From Variovorax sp. TBS-050B (lineage in GTDB: Bacteria > Pseudomonadota > Gammaproteobacteria > Burkholderiales > Burkholderiaceae_C): 64,000 nt of DNA. The translations under genes and the position numbers were made by a program. Below the pieces are notes generated by a model. It worked only from the letters and a program-made list of their open reading frames with translations. It ran no database searches and was not told the DNA's origin. The DNA is taken from NCBI RefSeq assembly GCF_029893635.1, contig NZ_JARXYR010000002.1:3819001-3883000 (forward strand). The letters are read 5' to 3'. Below are positions 9,085 through 19,906 of the stretch, piece by piece; position 1 is the first letter of the stretch, and every line of letters begins with the position of its first letter.

Positions 9085-10185
9085 ATGAGCAACCTCACTC
9101 TCGCCCTGGCCATCCTCGGCGGCCTCGTTCTCGCGGCCGTCGTTGCCTACAACACCATCACCTCGCGCCGCCACGCGCCGCGCCAGCCCGACGCGTCAGG
9201 CGCTGATGCGCCCGACGCCGAGCAGCGGCGTGCCGGCGCGGGCGAGCTGGAGCCGGTGCTGCACGTCGACCCGCACCAGGTGCCGAACCATGAGCGCCAC
9301 GAGCCGCTGTTCGACCCCGACCTGCCGCCGCCGAGCGCCATGCCGGTGCCCGTGGCCGAACGCCGCGGCGGGCTCGATCCGCTGATCGACGTGATCGCCT
9401 CCGTCTCGCTCGAAGGCCTGGCCTCGGGCGATGCCGCGATCGCCGCCATGCCGCCCACGCGCCGCGCGGGCAGCAAGCCGGTGGCCATCGAGGGCCTGAA
9501 CGAGCACACCGGCCAGTGGGAGCCCCCGGTTGCCGGCCAGCGCTACAGCGCGTTCCAGGTCGGCGTGCAGCTGGCCAACCGCACCGGCGCGCTCAACGAG
9601 ATCGAATATTCGGAGTTCGTCGTCAAGGCGCAGGCCTTTGCCGATGCGCTCAACGGCGCGCTCGAGATTCCCGAGATGCTCGACGAGGTGGCCCGCGCGC
9701 GCGAGCTCGACCAGTTCGCGAGCGCGCACGACGCGCAGCTCGGCTTCGTGCTGCGCGCGCTGCATGCGGCCTGGAGCCCGGGCTACGTGCAGCAGAACGC
9801 CGCGCGGCTCGGCTTCGTGGCCGGCATCATTCCAGGGCGCATGGTGCTGCCCACGAGCGAGGCGGGGCTGCCGCCGATCCTCGGGCTTTCGTTCGACACC
9901 CAGGCCGCGCTGGCCGACGATCCGGCGCAGTCGGCCATCCGCGAGCTCAGCCTGAGCCTCGACGTGCCCCAGGTGGACCGTGCCGAGCAGCCGTTCCGCC
10001 GCATGCGCGAGGCCGCGGCCACGCTCGCGCGCGAGATGGACGGCGTGGTGACCGACAGCGACGGCCAGCTGCTGCGCGAGGAAACCATGGACGTGATCGG
10101 CGCCGACCTCGAGCAGCTCTACGACACGCTCGAGTCGCGCGACCTCGCCGCCGGTTCGCCTTTGGCGCGGCGCCTTTTCAGCTGA
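9085..10185 (+). CDS. zipA: Cell division protein ZipA-like (FtsZ-binding)
   Basis: ZipA anchors FtsZ polymers to the inner membrane early in division. The 366-residue protein has the expected form: an N-terminal membrane anchor (LTLALAILGGLVLAAVVAYN), a variable proline-rich linker to about residue 140, and a C-terminal globular domain with QVGVQLANRTGALNEIEYSEF and ILGLSFDTQAALADD that matches ZipA FtsZ-binding domains of this bacterial group. Its place between smc and ligA is the usual one in Burkholderiales and supports the call. Confidence 0.88.
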   Translation: MSNLTLALAILGGLVLAAVVAYNTITSRRHAPRQPDASGADAPDAEQRRAGAGELEPVLHVDPHQVPNHERHEPLFDPDLPPPSAMPVPVAERRGGLDPLIDVIASVSLEGLASGDAAIAAMPPTRRAGSKPVAIEGLNEHTGQWEPPVAGQRYSAFQVGVQLANRTGALNEIEYSEFVVKAQAFADALNGALEIPEMLDEVARARELDQFASAHDAQLGFVLRALHAAWSPGYVQQNAARLGFVAGIIPGRMVLPTSEAGLPPILGLSFDTQAALADDPAQSAIRELSLSLDVPQVDRAEQPFRRMREAAATLAREMDGVVTDSDGQLLREETMDVIGADLEQLYDTLESRDLAAGSPLARRLFS

Positions 10186-12300
<2,115 letters not shown>

Positions 12301-12408
12301 GAAGGGTCTCGCCGCCAGGCGCTTACCGATCGTTACCTGACTTCACATCCGGGCAGTCGGCAAGGGTTACAAGCAGGCGTTGAGACCAAAGTTGACAAAG
12401 GAGTCACT

Positions 12409-12837
12409 ATGCAAAAGATTCGCGCTATCGGCATGGCCGCCGTCGTGGGCGGCGTCGCGCTGCTCAGCGGCTGCGTGGCCGTGCCGGGTGACCCGTACTA
12501 CTCGGGCGGGTACTACTCCGACGGGCCCTACTATTCCGATCCCGTGGTGGTCTCGCCGACCCCGGTGTACATCGACGGCTACTACAGCGGCGGCCGCCGT
12601 TACTACGACCGCAGGTACTACGACCGTCCCTACTATCCCGGCGTGCGTCCCGGCTACCCGGCGGTGCGCCCGGGCTGGGGTGGCGGTGGCCGCCCCCCAC
12701 CGCCGGTGGTGGGCGGTGGTGGCGGTGGGCGACCGGGCACGGGCGTGTCGCCGCTGCCGCAATACCGTCCGGCACCGAGCACGCCGAGTTCGCGCCTGTA
12801 CAGCTCGCCCGACTCCAAGACCCAGACGCCTCCCTGA
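12409..12837 (+). CDS. Small Tyr/Gly-rich lipoprotein
   Basis: A 142-residue predicted outer- or inner-membrane lipoprotein of unknown function. The signal peptide ends in the lipobox VALLSGC (Cys 22). The mature part is low complexity: repeated YYSGG, YYSD and YYDRR units, then a glycine/proline-rich segment. A good ribosome site (aaggag) lies just before the ATG, and the 108-bp gap from ligA suggests its own promoter. Such Tyr-rich short lipoproteins are common in Burkholderiales, and I know of no assigned role. Confidence 0.78.
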   Translation: MQKIRAIGMAAVVGGVALLSGCVAVPGDPYYSGGYYSDGPYYSDPVVVSPTPVYIDGYYSGGRRYYDRRYYDRPYYPGVRPGYPAVRPGWGGGGRPPPPVVGGGGGGRPGTGVSPLPQYRPAPSTPSSRLYSSPDSKTQTPP

Positions 12838-12870
12838 TCCCCGGGGGACGCAAGACGGCGGGGCCGTCGC

Positions 12871-12876
12871 GATAAT
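12871..12876 (+). promoter_or_regulatory. -10 element of def; predicts a leaderless mRNA
   Basis: GATAAT is followed by six bases (cccgcc) and then the def ATG at 12883. With transcription starting six to seven bases after a -10 box, the mRNA would begin at the start codon. No ribosome-binding sequence is present in between. Confidence 0.6.
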
Positions 12877-12882
12877 CCCGCC

Positions 12883-13422
12883 ATGGCCATCCGCGACATC
12901 CTGAAAATGGGCGATCCCCGGCTGCTGCGCGTCGCGCAGCCCGTGGCCGCCTTCGACACCGACGAGCTGCACCTGCTGGTGCGCGACATGTTCGAGACCA
13001 TGCGTGCCGTCAATGGCGCCGGTCTCGCGGCGCCGCAGATCGGCGTCGACCAGCAGCTCGTCATCTTCGGCACCGATGCCGTCAACCCCCGCTATCCCGA
13101 TGCACCGCCGGTGCCGCGCACGGTGCTGCTCAACCCCGTCATCACGCCGATCGGCGACGAGGAAGAAGAGGACTGGGAGGGCTGCCTGTCGGTCCCCGGC
13201 CTGCGCGGCGTGGTGCCGCGCTTCGCGAAGATCCGCTACACGGGTTTCGATCCCTACGGCGATGCGATCGATCGCGTCGCCAGCGGCTTCCATGCGCGCG
13301 TGGTGCAACACGAAGTCGATCACCTGCTCGGCAAGCTCTATCCGATGCGGGTGCGCGATTTCTCGCGCTTCGGCTTCACGGACGTCCTGTTTCCGGGACT
13401 GCATGCCGCCGACGACGACTGA
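12883..13422 (+). CDS. def: Peptide deformylase
   Basis: Def removes the formyl group from the initiator methionine of new proteins, using a metal bound by one Cys and two His. All three motifs are present in the 179 residues: [10 protein letters not shown] (46-55), EGCLSV with metal ligand C101, and QHEVDH with H143, E144 and H147. The acidic insertion [10 protein letters not shown] precedes motif 2. There is no fmt gene next to it, so this may be a second, stand-alone def copy; many members of this group have more than one. Confidence 0.95.
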   Translation: MAIRDILKMGDPRLLRVAQPVAAFDTDELHLLVRDMFETMRAVNGAGLAAPQIGVDQQLVIFGTDAVNPRYPDAPPVPRTVLLNPVITPIGDEEEEDWEGCLSVPGLRGVVPRFAKIRYTGFDPYGDAIDRVASGFHARVVQHEVDHLLGKLYPMRVRDFSRFGFTDVLFPGLHAADDD

Positions 13423-13435
13423 GCCGCTGCGACTC

Positions 13436-13461
13436 AAAAAAAAGCCGGCTCGCGGCCGGCT
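13436..13461 (-). terminator. Intrinsic terminator of the DoxX gene
   Basis: Read on the minus strand, the stem agccggc/gccggct (13443-13449 with 13455-13461, five-base loop) is followed by a run of eight T. It lies eight bases past the DoxX stop codon. Confidence 0.85.
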
Positions 13462-13469
13462 GGATGGCT

Positions 13470-13865
13470 TCAGTTGTACCGGCCGCCGAGCCCGAAGCGG
13501 CCGCCGCCGAAAAGGGCGATCGCGAGCGCGGAGAACAGGAACATGCCCTGCAGCTCGAGCGCCCAGCCGCCCTGGCCATTGAGCGCGCCCAGGTCCTTCA
13601 TGTGCACGAGCCAGATCGCGACGACCATGTTGACGGCCACGACCAGCGCGGCCGGCCGGGTGAACAGGCCGACGATCAGCAGCACCGGCGCGATGATCTC
13701 GCCCACGTAGACCCCGTAGGCGAGCACGGAAGGCAGGCCGTGGGACGCCAGCATGCCGCCGATGCCGTCGACCCCCTTGCCGACTTTCGCAATGCCGTGC
13801 AGCAGGATGAGAACGCCGAGCGCAACGCGCAGAACGAGCTTGCCGGTGTCGTCGGATTTGGTCAT
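13470..13865 (-). CDS. DoxX family membrane protein
   Basis: A 131-residue protein with four predicted membrane helices: VLRVALGVLILLHGIAKVGKG, YVGEIIAPVLLIVGLFTRPAAL, VVAVNMVVAIWLVHM and MFLFSALAIALFGGGRFGLG. This is the DoxX/DoxD fold; characterised relatives are linked to oxidative-stress membrane complexes or thiosulfate:quinone oxidoreductase, but most members have no known role. It is a single-gene unit with its own terminator, divergent from the amino-acid transporter genes. Confidence 0.85.
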   Translation of the reverse strand: MTKSDDTGKLVLRVALGVLILLHGIAKVGKGVDGIGGMLASHGLPSVLAYGVYVGEIIAPVLLIVGLFTRPAALVVAVNMVVAIWLVHMKDLGALNGQGGWALELQGMFLFSALAIALFGGGRFGLGGRYN

Positions 13866-13967
13866 GTGCAGAATCCCAGGTCAGAGTTGTTGGAGGCCCG
13901 TATGTTAGTGAATGCAGCGGACAAACCGAAGTCCGCGCCACGGCATATGCAACCAACCACGCGTTCT

Positions 13968-14022
13968 TTGGCGGCGCGTTGCAGGCGCCCGTACACTGGC
14001 TTTTGCCTACCGATTTGAGGAG
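13968..14022 (+). promoter_or_regulatory. Promoter and ribosome site of the amino-acid ABC operon
   Basis: TTGGCG (13968-13973), an 18-base spacer and TACACT (13992-13997) resemble a sigma-70 promoter. A strong gaggag ribosome site (14017-14022) stands nine bases before the ATG at 14032 and decides the start of the binding protein. Confidence 0.5.
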
Positions 14023-14031
14023 AACACATCC

Positions 14032-15066
14032 ATGAAGAGCCGATTCCGTCCCGCACTGGCGCTCGCCGCGTCCGTTGTCGCGCTGGCCGCCGCCACGCCG
14101 GCGTTCGCAGGCAAGACCCTCGATGCGGTCAAGCAGCGCGGCAGCGTCAAGTGCGGCGTGACCAACGGCGTGGCGGGCTTCTCCGCACCGGACACGCAGG
14201 GCAACTGGTCGGGACTCGACGTCGACACCTGCCGCGCCATCGCCGCGGCCGTGCTCGGCGACGGCAAGAAGGTCGAGTTCGTGCCGCTCAATTCGCAGCA
14301 GCGCTTCTCGGCCCTGCAGGCCGGCGAGATCGACATCCTCGCGCGCAACACCACCTGGACGCTCACGCGCGACGCGTCGCTCGGCTTCAACTTCACCACC
14401 ATCACCTACTACGACGGCCAGGGCTTCCTGGTGCCGAAGAAGCTCAAGGTCACGAGCGCCAAGCAGCTGAAGAACGCCACCATCTGCACCCAGTCGGGCA
14501 CCACCAACGAGAAGAACGTCTCCGACTACTTCCGGGCCCAGAACATCCCGGTCAAGACGGTGGTGTTCGAGAGCTTCGAGGCCTCGTTCAAGGCCTTCTT
14601 CTCGGGCCGCTGCCAAGCCTTCACCACCGACGCCTCGGCGCTCGCGGGCCTGCGCAACAAGGAGGCGCAGAACCCCGACGACTACTTGATCCTGCCCGAA
14701 CTCATCTCCAAGGAACCGCTGGCGCCGCTGGTGCGCCGCGGCGACGACGAATGGTTCGCGATCGCCAAGTGGGTGCCCAACGCGCTCATCGAGGCCGAGG
14801 AATACGGCATCACGCAGGCCAACGTCGACGAACTCAAGGCCAGCAGCAAGGACCCGGCGCAGCAGCGCCTCGTGGGCACCGGCGAGGACCTCGGCAAGCT
14901 GCTCGGCCTCGACAAGGAATGGTCGTACCGCGCGATCAAGGCCGTGGGCAACTATGGCGAGATCTTCGAGCGCAACGTCGGACCGAAGTCGGTGCTCAAG
15001 CTGCCGCGCGGCGCCAACAACCTCTGGAGCAAGGGCGGCCTGATCTACGCACCTCCGGTTCGATGA
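14032..15066 (+). CDS. Amino-acid ABC transporter, periplasmic binding protein (AapJ-like)
   Basis: A 344-residue periplasmic protein that captures a polar amino acid and delivers it to the membrane permeases. The signal peptide (MKSRFRPALALAASVVALAA, cleavage after TPAFA) is followed by GKTLDAVKQRGSVKCGVTNG and GLDVDTCRAIAAAVLGDGKK, typical of the general L-amino-acid (AapJ/BztA) group, whose length is also about 340. The start at 14032 is set by a strong ribosome site; a longer in-frame reading to 13912 has no signal peptide and is rejected. It overlaps the first permease by four bases (ATGA). Confidence 0.92.
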   Translation: MKSRFRPALALAASVVALAAATPAFAGKTLDAVKQRGSVKCGVTNGVAGFSAPDTQGNWSGLDVDTCRAIAAAVLGDGKKVEFVPLNSQQRFSALQAGEIDILARNTTWTLTRDASLGFNFTTITYYDGQGFLVPKKLKVTSAKQLKNATICTQSGTTNEKNVSDYFRAQNIPVKTVVFESFEASFKAFFSGRCQAFTTDASALAGLRNKEAQNPDDYLILPELISKEPLAPLVRRGDDEWFAIAKWVPNALIEAEEYGITQANVDELKASSKDPAQQRLVGTGEDLGKLLGLDKEWSYRAIKAVGNYGEIFERNVGPKSVLKLPRGANNLWSKGGLIYAPPVR

Positions 15067-16064
15067 ACGGCGGGACGTCGCGCCGCGGCGTCTGGCTGGC
15101 CTGGGCAGTGCAGGCACTGCTGGTGCTGGCGGTGGTGGCCGGCGCGGTCTGGGTGGTGCACCACGCGCTCGAGGTGCTGCGCGCCCGGGGCGTGCGCTCG
15201 GGCTTCGACTTTCTCACCGAGCCCGCGGGCTTCTCCATCAGCGAGGGCTGGCTCGATTTCGATGCGGGGCAGCCGTTCTGGCGCGCCTTCCTCGCGGGCC
15301 TGATCAACACCGTGCGCGCGGCCGTGCCCGCGGCCGTCTTCTCGGTGGTGCTGGGCACGCTGATCGGCATCGGCCGGCTCGCGCCGCACGTGCTGCTGCG
15401 CGGCATCTGCACCGCGTACGTCGAACTGCTGCGCAATGTGCCGCTGCTGGTGCAACTGCTGATGCTGGCCTTCGCCATCGCCAACCTGCTGCCCGATCCG
15501 ACCGAACCCGTGCGGCTGCTGCCCGGCGTGTGGCTCAGCAAGGGCGGTCTGAGCGTGCCGTGGCCGGTGGCGGGCGAGGGCGGCGGCGGGTGGCCCACGC
15601 ACCTGGAATGGCCCGAGCGCGGTGATTTCGGCGTCAGCGGCGGCGCCGCGCTGAGCCCCGAGTACGTGACCATCGTCGCCGGCCTCTCGCTGTACTCGGC
15701 CGCCTTCGTGGCCGAGATCGTGCGCGCGGGCATCCAGTCGGTGTCGCAGGGGCAGGTGCTCGCGGCGCAGGCGCTCGGCCTCGGGCCCGGGCAGCAGCTT
15801 CGCATCGTGGTGCTGCCGCAGGCGCTGCGCGTGATCGTGCCCTCGCTCACCAACCAGTTGCTGAGCCTGACCAAGAACTCGTCGCTCGCGGTCGCCGTGG
15901 GCTATCCGGAACTGGTGTCGGTGGCCAACACCACCATCGGCTCGAACGGGCGCGCCTTCGAATGCATCGCGATCATCATGGCGGTGTACCTGCTGCTGTC
16001 GCTCGTGATCTCCTTCGGCATGAACCGCTACAACGCGCGGGTGGCGCTGCGGGGCTGGCAATGA
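15063..16064 (+). CDS. Amino-acid ABC transporter permease 1 (AapQ-like)
   Basis: An inner-membrane permease of 333 residues with several hydrophobic helices. The first (WLAWAVQALLVLAVVAGAVWVV) is followed by a large extracytoplasmic part, as in AapQ/BztB. The cytoplasmic coupling loop EIVRAGIQSVSQGQVLAAQAL is the EAA motif that contacts the ATPase. It begins inside the stop of the binding-protein gene and overlaps the second permease by four bases, so all three are translated together. Confidence 0.92.
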   Translation: MNGGTSRRGVWLAWAVQALLVLAVVAGAVWVVHHALEVLRARGVRSGFDFLTEPAGFSISEGWLDFDAGQPFWRAFLAGLINTVRAAVPAAVFSVVLGTLIGIGRLAPHVLLRGICTAYVELLRNVPLLVQLLMLAFAIANLLPDPTEPVRLLPGVWLSKGGLSVPWPVAGEGGGGWPTHLEWPERGDFGVSGGAALSPEYVTIVAGLSLYSAAFVAEIVRAGIQSVSQGQVLAAQALGLGPGQQLRIVVLPQALRVIVPSLTNQLLSLTKNSSLAVAVGYPELVSVANTTIGSNGRAFECIAIIMAVYLLLSLVISFGMNRYNARVALRGWQ

Positions 16065-17128
16065 GGAACGACAGCCGCGCCGCGCGTGCGCCGATCGCCT
16101 GGCGCAGCGAACTCTGGGGTTCGCCGCTGCGGGCGCTCGCCACGGCGGTGCTGCTCGGCCTGCTGGCGTGGGCCGGCTGGCACGTCGTCGAATGGGGCGT
16201 GGTGCACGCGGTGTTCCGGCCCGATGCCGAGGCCTGCCGTGCCGCGCAGCACGGCGCCTGCTGGGGCGTGGTGGCCGAGAAGTGGCGGCCGATGCTGTTC
16301 GGCCGCTTCCCCTACGAAGACCAGTGGCGCCCCGCGATCGCGGTGCTGCTGCTGTCGGCCGTCACCATGCTGAGCGCCTGGCCGCGCACCTGGCGCTGGT
16401 GGCTCGCGCCGCTGTGGGTCGCGGCATTGCTGCTGTTCGTGCTGCTGATGCGCGGCGGCGTGGCGGGCCTGAGCCATGTGCCGACCAGCCGCTGGGGCGG
16501 CCTGCCGCTGACCATCGGCCTGGCGGTGGTCGGGCTCGCGCTGGCCTTTCCGCTCGCGCTGCTGCTCGCGCTCGGTCGGCGCTCGCAGTGGCCGGTGTTC
16601 CGCACGCTGAGCGCGAGCTACGTCGAGCTGGTGCGCGGCGTGCCGCTGATCTCGGTGCTGTTCATGGCCTCCTTCCTGCTGCCGCTGCTGTGGCCCGCGG
16701 GCTGGCAGCCCGACGTGCTGGTGCGCGTGCTCGCGGGGCTGGTGCTGTTCGTGGCGGCCTACATGGCCGAGATCATCCGCGGCGGCCTGCAGGCGGTGCC
16801 GCGCGGACAGACCGACGCCGCCATGGCGCTGGGCTTCGGCCGCTGGCCGGTGCAGCGCGACATCGTGCTGCCGCAGGCGCTGCGGCTGGTGGTGCCGGCG
16901 CTGACCAACAACGTGGTGGGCACGCTCAAGGACACCTCGCTGGTCACGGTGGTGGGCCTGTTCGAACTGACCGGCGCCCTGGGCCTGGCGCTGGGCGGCG
17001 ATCCGACCTGGCGGCCGTTCTACCTCGAGGGCTATCTTTTCATCGCGGCGATCTACTGGGTGCTGTGCTTCGGCCTCTCGCGCTACAGCGTGTGGCTCGA
17101 AGGACGGCTCGGCCAAGGCCGGCGCTGA
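16061..17128 (+). CDS. Amino-acid ABC transporter permease 2 (AapM-like)
   Basis: The second permease (355 residues) pairs with the first to form the channel. It has the EAA coupling loop EIIRGGLQAVPRGQTDAAMA and the conserved LPQALRLVVPALTNNVVG segment, with a long, poorly conserved N-terminal part carrying RFPYEDQWRPAI as in AapM/BztC. In related operons an ATPase gene (aapP) comes next; here the next gene, six bases away, is pgm on the opposite strand. The ATPase must be encoded elsewhere or shared with another transporter. Confidence 0.92.
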   Translation: MRNDSRAARAPIAWRSELWGSPLRALATAVLLGLLAWAGWHVVEWGVVHAVFRPDAEACRAAQHGACWGVVAEKWRPMLFGRFPYEDQWRPAIAVLLLSAVTMLSAWPRTWRWWLAPLWVAALLLFVLLMRGGVAGLSHVPTSRWGGLPLTIGLAVVGLALAFPLALLLALGRRSQWPVFRTLSASYVELVRGVPLISVLFMASFLLPLLWPAGWQPDVLVRVLAGLVLFVAAYMAEIIRGGLQAVPRGQTDAAMALGFGRWPVQRDIVLPQALRLVVPALTNNVVGTLKDTSLVTVVGLFELTGALGLALGGDPTWRPFYLEGYLFIAAIYWVLCFGLSRYSVWLEGRLGQGRR

Positions 17129-17134
17129 GCAGGC

Positions 17135-18796
17135 TCAGGCCGCCAGCGCCTTGTCGACGAGCTGCTGCGCCTCTTCGAGGATGCGGCCGAGGTGCTCCGG
17201 CCCCTTGAAGCTCTCGCCGTAGATCTTGTAGATGTCCTCGGTGCCCGAGGGCCGCGCGGCGAACCAGCCGTTCTCCGTGACCACCTTCACGCCGCCGATC
17301 GCCGCGCCGTTGCCGGGCGAATGGCTCAGCACCTGCTCGATCTTCTCGCCCGCGAGTTCGGTGGACTGCACCTGTGCAGGCGAAAGGCTCGACAGCTTCT
17401 TCTTCTGCGCGACGGTGGCCGCCGCGTCCACGCGGTTGGCCACCGGCCGGCCCAGCGCCTGCGCGAGCTCGGCAAAGCGCTCGCCCGGGTCGCGCCCGGT
17501 GCGCGCCGCGATCTCGGCCGAGAGCAGCGCCGGCACGATGCCGTCCTTGTCGGTGGTCCACACCGTGCCGTCGCGCCGCAGGAAGGTGGCGCCCGCGCTT
17601 TCCTCGCCGCCGAAGCCCAGCGAGGCATCGACCAGGCCGTCGACGAACCACTTGAAGCCGACCGGAACCTCGTACAGCTTGCGCCCCAGGCGCGCGGCCA
17701 CGCGGTCGATCATGCGGCTGCTGACCACCGTCTTGCCGACCGCGGCGGCCTCGGGCCACTGCGGCCGGTGCGTGAACAGGTAGTCGACCATCACCGCGAG
17801 GTAGTTGTTCGGCTGCATCAGCCCGGCGCTGCGCGTGACGACGCCGTGGCGGTCATGGTCGGTGTCGCAGGCGAAGGCGATGCCGAAGCGGTCCTTCAGG
17901 CCGATGAGCTGGTGCATCGCATCGGGCGACGAGGGGTCCATGCGGATGCGGCCGTCCCAGTCGAGCGACATGAAGCGGAAGGTCGGGTCGACCTCCTGGC
18001 TCAGCACCTCGAGCCGCTCGAGGCGGTAGCGTTCGGCGATCGCCGGCCAGTAGCGCACGCCGGCGCCGCCGAGCGGATCGACGCCGAGCGCGACCGGCAC
18101 GCCGCGGATCGCATCCATGTCGAGCACCTGCGCCAGGTCTTCGACGTAGGTGTTCAGGTAGTCGTGGCGGTGCGTGGTCGATGCGCGCAGCGCGCGCTCG
18201 AGCGGCATGCGCTTCACGCCTTGGAGGCCGTTGGCGAGAAAGCCGTTGGCCGCGGCCTCGACCGCCGAGGTGATGTCGGTGCCCGCCGGTCCGCCGTGCG
18301 GCGGGTTGTACTTGAAGCCGCCGCTCTCGGGCGGGTTGTGCGAGGGCGTGATCACGATGCCGTCGGCCAGGCCGCTGGTGCGTCCGCGGTTGTGGCAGAG
18401 GATGGCGTGCGACACGGCCGGGGTCGGCGTGTACTCGTCGTCCTTCGAGAGCATCAGCTCGACCCCGTTGGCCGCGAGCACTTCGACCGCGCTCGCGAAG
18501 GCCGGCGTGGACAGCGCATGGGTGTCGATGCCGAGGAACAGCGGCCCGTCGATGCCCTGCTGCCGCCGGTGGTCGGCGATGGCCTGGCTCATCGCGAGCA
18601 CATGCCACTCGTTGAACGCATTGTCGAAGGACGACCCACGGTGCCCCGAGGTGCCGAAGGCCACGCGCTGCGTGGCCACCGAGGGATCGGGCCGGCCCGT
18701 GAAATAGGCCGACACGAGCCGCGGCACGTTCACCAGCAGGTCGAGCGGCGCGCGCTGGCCGGGGAGGGCGGCGGAAGGCTTGGAGGCAGTGCTCAT
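17135..18796 (-). CDS. pgm: Phosphoglucomutase
   Basis: Pgm interconverts glucose 1-phosphate and glucose 6-phosphate, linking glycolysis to glycogen and surface polysaccharide synthesis. The 553 residues include the phosphoserine loop [11 protein letters not shown] (S152), the metal loop DTDHDRHG (D311, D313, D315), the sugar-binding region GGEESAGA, and the C-terminal phosphate-binding [15 protein letters not shown]. The length matches the Pgm (alpha-glucose-specific) family. The ATG at 18796 overlaps the stop of the upstream cyclase frame (ATGA), so the two genes were built as a coupled pair. Confidence 0.95.
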   Translation of the reverse strand: MSTASKPSAALPGQRAPLDLLVNVPRLVSAYFTGRPDPSVATQRVAFGTSGHRGSSFDNAFNEWHVLAMSQAIADHRRQQGIDGPLFLGIDTHALSTPAFASAVEVLAANGVELMLSKDDEYTPTPAVSHAILCHNRGRTSGLADGIVITPSHNPPESGGFKYNPPHGGPAGTDITSAVEAAANGFLANGLQGVKRMPLERALRASTTHRHDYLNTYVEDLAQVLDMDAIRGVPVALGVDPLGGAGVRYWPAIAERYRLERLEVLSQEVDPTFRFMSLDWDGRIRMDPSSPDAMHQLIGLKDRFGIAFACDTDHDRHGVVTRSAGLMQPNNYLAVMVDYLFTHRPQWPEAAAVGKTVVSSRMIDRVAARLGRKLYEVPVGFKWFVDGLVDASLGFGGEESAGATFLRRDGTVWTTDKDGIVPALLSAEIAARTGRDPGERFAELAQALGRPVANRVDAAATVAQKKKLSSLSPAQVQSTELAGEKIEQVLSHSPGNGAAIGGVKVVTENGWFAARPSGTEDIYKIYGESFKGPEHLGRILEEAQQLVDKALAA

Positions 18797-19843
18797 CGAT
18801 GGGATTCCTGTGTGGACGTGTTGCGGGAGGACTGCGGCAGGCCGCTGCGCGCACGCTTGACCGCGTACATGGCGGCATCGGCCAGGCGCAGCGCTTCTTC
18901 GGCGGTGCCGAGCGGATCGACGGCGACCGCGCCGACGCTCGCGCCACCGTAGTTCAGGCGGATCTGGCCGAGCTGGAATTCGCCGACCGTGGCCGGCGGC
19001 CAGGCGCTGGCCGAGCGCCTCGGCCGCGTCCAGCGCCTCGTGGCCGGCCGGCGCGGGGCCCGGTCCCACCACCACGAATTCGTCGCCGCCGAGCCGGGCC
19101 AGGAGGTCGCCGGCACGCAGCGTGCCTTCGAGCCGCCGGGCCATGGCGACGAGGAAGTCGTCGCCGGCCTCGTGGCCGTGCCGGTCGTTGATCTGCTTGA
19201 AGCCGTCGAGGTCGACGAAGGCGACCAGCACGCCGCGGCCATCGCGCTCGCTGCGCGCGAGCATGCGCCGGAGTTCGTCGAGAAAGGCGCGGCGGTTGGG
19301 CAGGCCGGTCAGTGCGTCGGTCGCGGCATAGGCGGCGAGTTCGGCATTGGCCTGGCGCAGGCGGTGGAGCAGTTGCTCGCGTTCGACCTGGTGCGCGATG
19401 AGGCGGGCGAACATGCCGAGCAGGTCGAAGGCCTGCGGCGGCAGCGGCCGGCTCTCGGCGCTGGCGGCGCAGAGCGTGCCGTAGAGGCCGCCGCTGTCGG
19501 TGCGCACCGGCGTGCTCACATAGGTCTGGATGCCGAGCGCGCGGGCGGCCTCGGAGTCGCCCCAGCATTCGGCCACGTTGTCGGTGTAGACGCGGCCCTC
19601 GTCGATCGCACGCTTGCAGAGCGTGTCGCCCCACGGCACCGCCAGCCCTTCGGGAATCTGCAATTGCCGCACGTTGCGTGCATACAGGATGTGCTGCAGG
19701 CCCTGCTCGACGTCGATCCGGGTGAGGTAGGTGGATTCGAGCCCGGTCACGGCCTCGAGCATCTCGAGCATCGGGCGGGTCAGGTCCTCGAGGGTCCTGG
19801 CCGAGGTGACAGAGGTCGAGAGTTGATTCAGCAGCGGATCCAT
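18793..19843 (-). pseudogene. GAF-GGDEF diguanylate cyclase, broken by a one-base frameshift
   Basis: The intact frame from 19843 encodes a GAF domain (residues ~10-165, with [18 protein letters not shown]) and most of a GGDEF domain ([16 protein letters not shown], then [14 protein letters not shown] with both the inhibitory RxxD site and the active site). After residue 283 the frame goes wrong; the true C-terminus ([20 protein letters not shown], then [14 protein letters not shown]) continues in another frame to a stop at 18793-18795. Removing one G from the GG at 18993-18994 restores a 349-residue cyclase ending exactly on the pgm ATG. As read, translation runs on in frame into pgm. It may be a real mutation or a base-calling error in a GC run. 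Confidence 0.85.
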
Positions 19844-19850
19844 GGCCCCG

Positions 19851-19856
19851 ATTCTG
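19851..19856 (-). promoter_or_regulatory. Candidate -10 of the cyclase gene
   Basis: CAGAAT on the minus strand ends seven bases before the cyclase ATG at 19843, again predicting an mRNA with almost no leader. Confidence 0.45.
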
Positions 19857-19906
19857 CCGCCCGGCCGCGGAACCCGGACCTCTGCTTCATTTTGTTGCGC
19901 GTGGGC

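Noticed and set aside
5515-9174. A 1219-residue open frame antisense to smc, and similar long antisense frames over ligA, purL, glnD and the liv/fad genes
   Set aside because: High GC content leaves few stop codons in shadow frames. These readings are low-complexity (His/Arg/Ala/Val-rich), have no domains and mirror strong sense genes.
13912-14031. An N-terminal extension of the amino-acid binding protein
   Set aside because: The extension has no signal peptide and no ribosome site, whereas ATG 14032 follows gaggag and opens a clear signal peptide.
17135-19843. A single 902-residue cyclase-phosphoglucomutase fusion gene
   Set aside because: The true end of the GGDEF domain is found in another frame and stops exactly on the pgm ATG, so the long frame is a result of the one-base shift, with about 60 meaningless residues (very Arg/Pro-rich) between the two domains.
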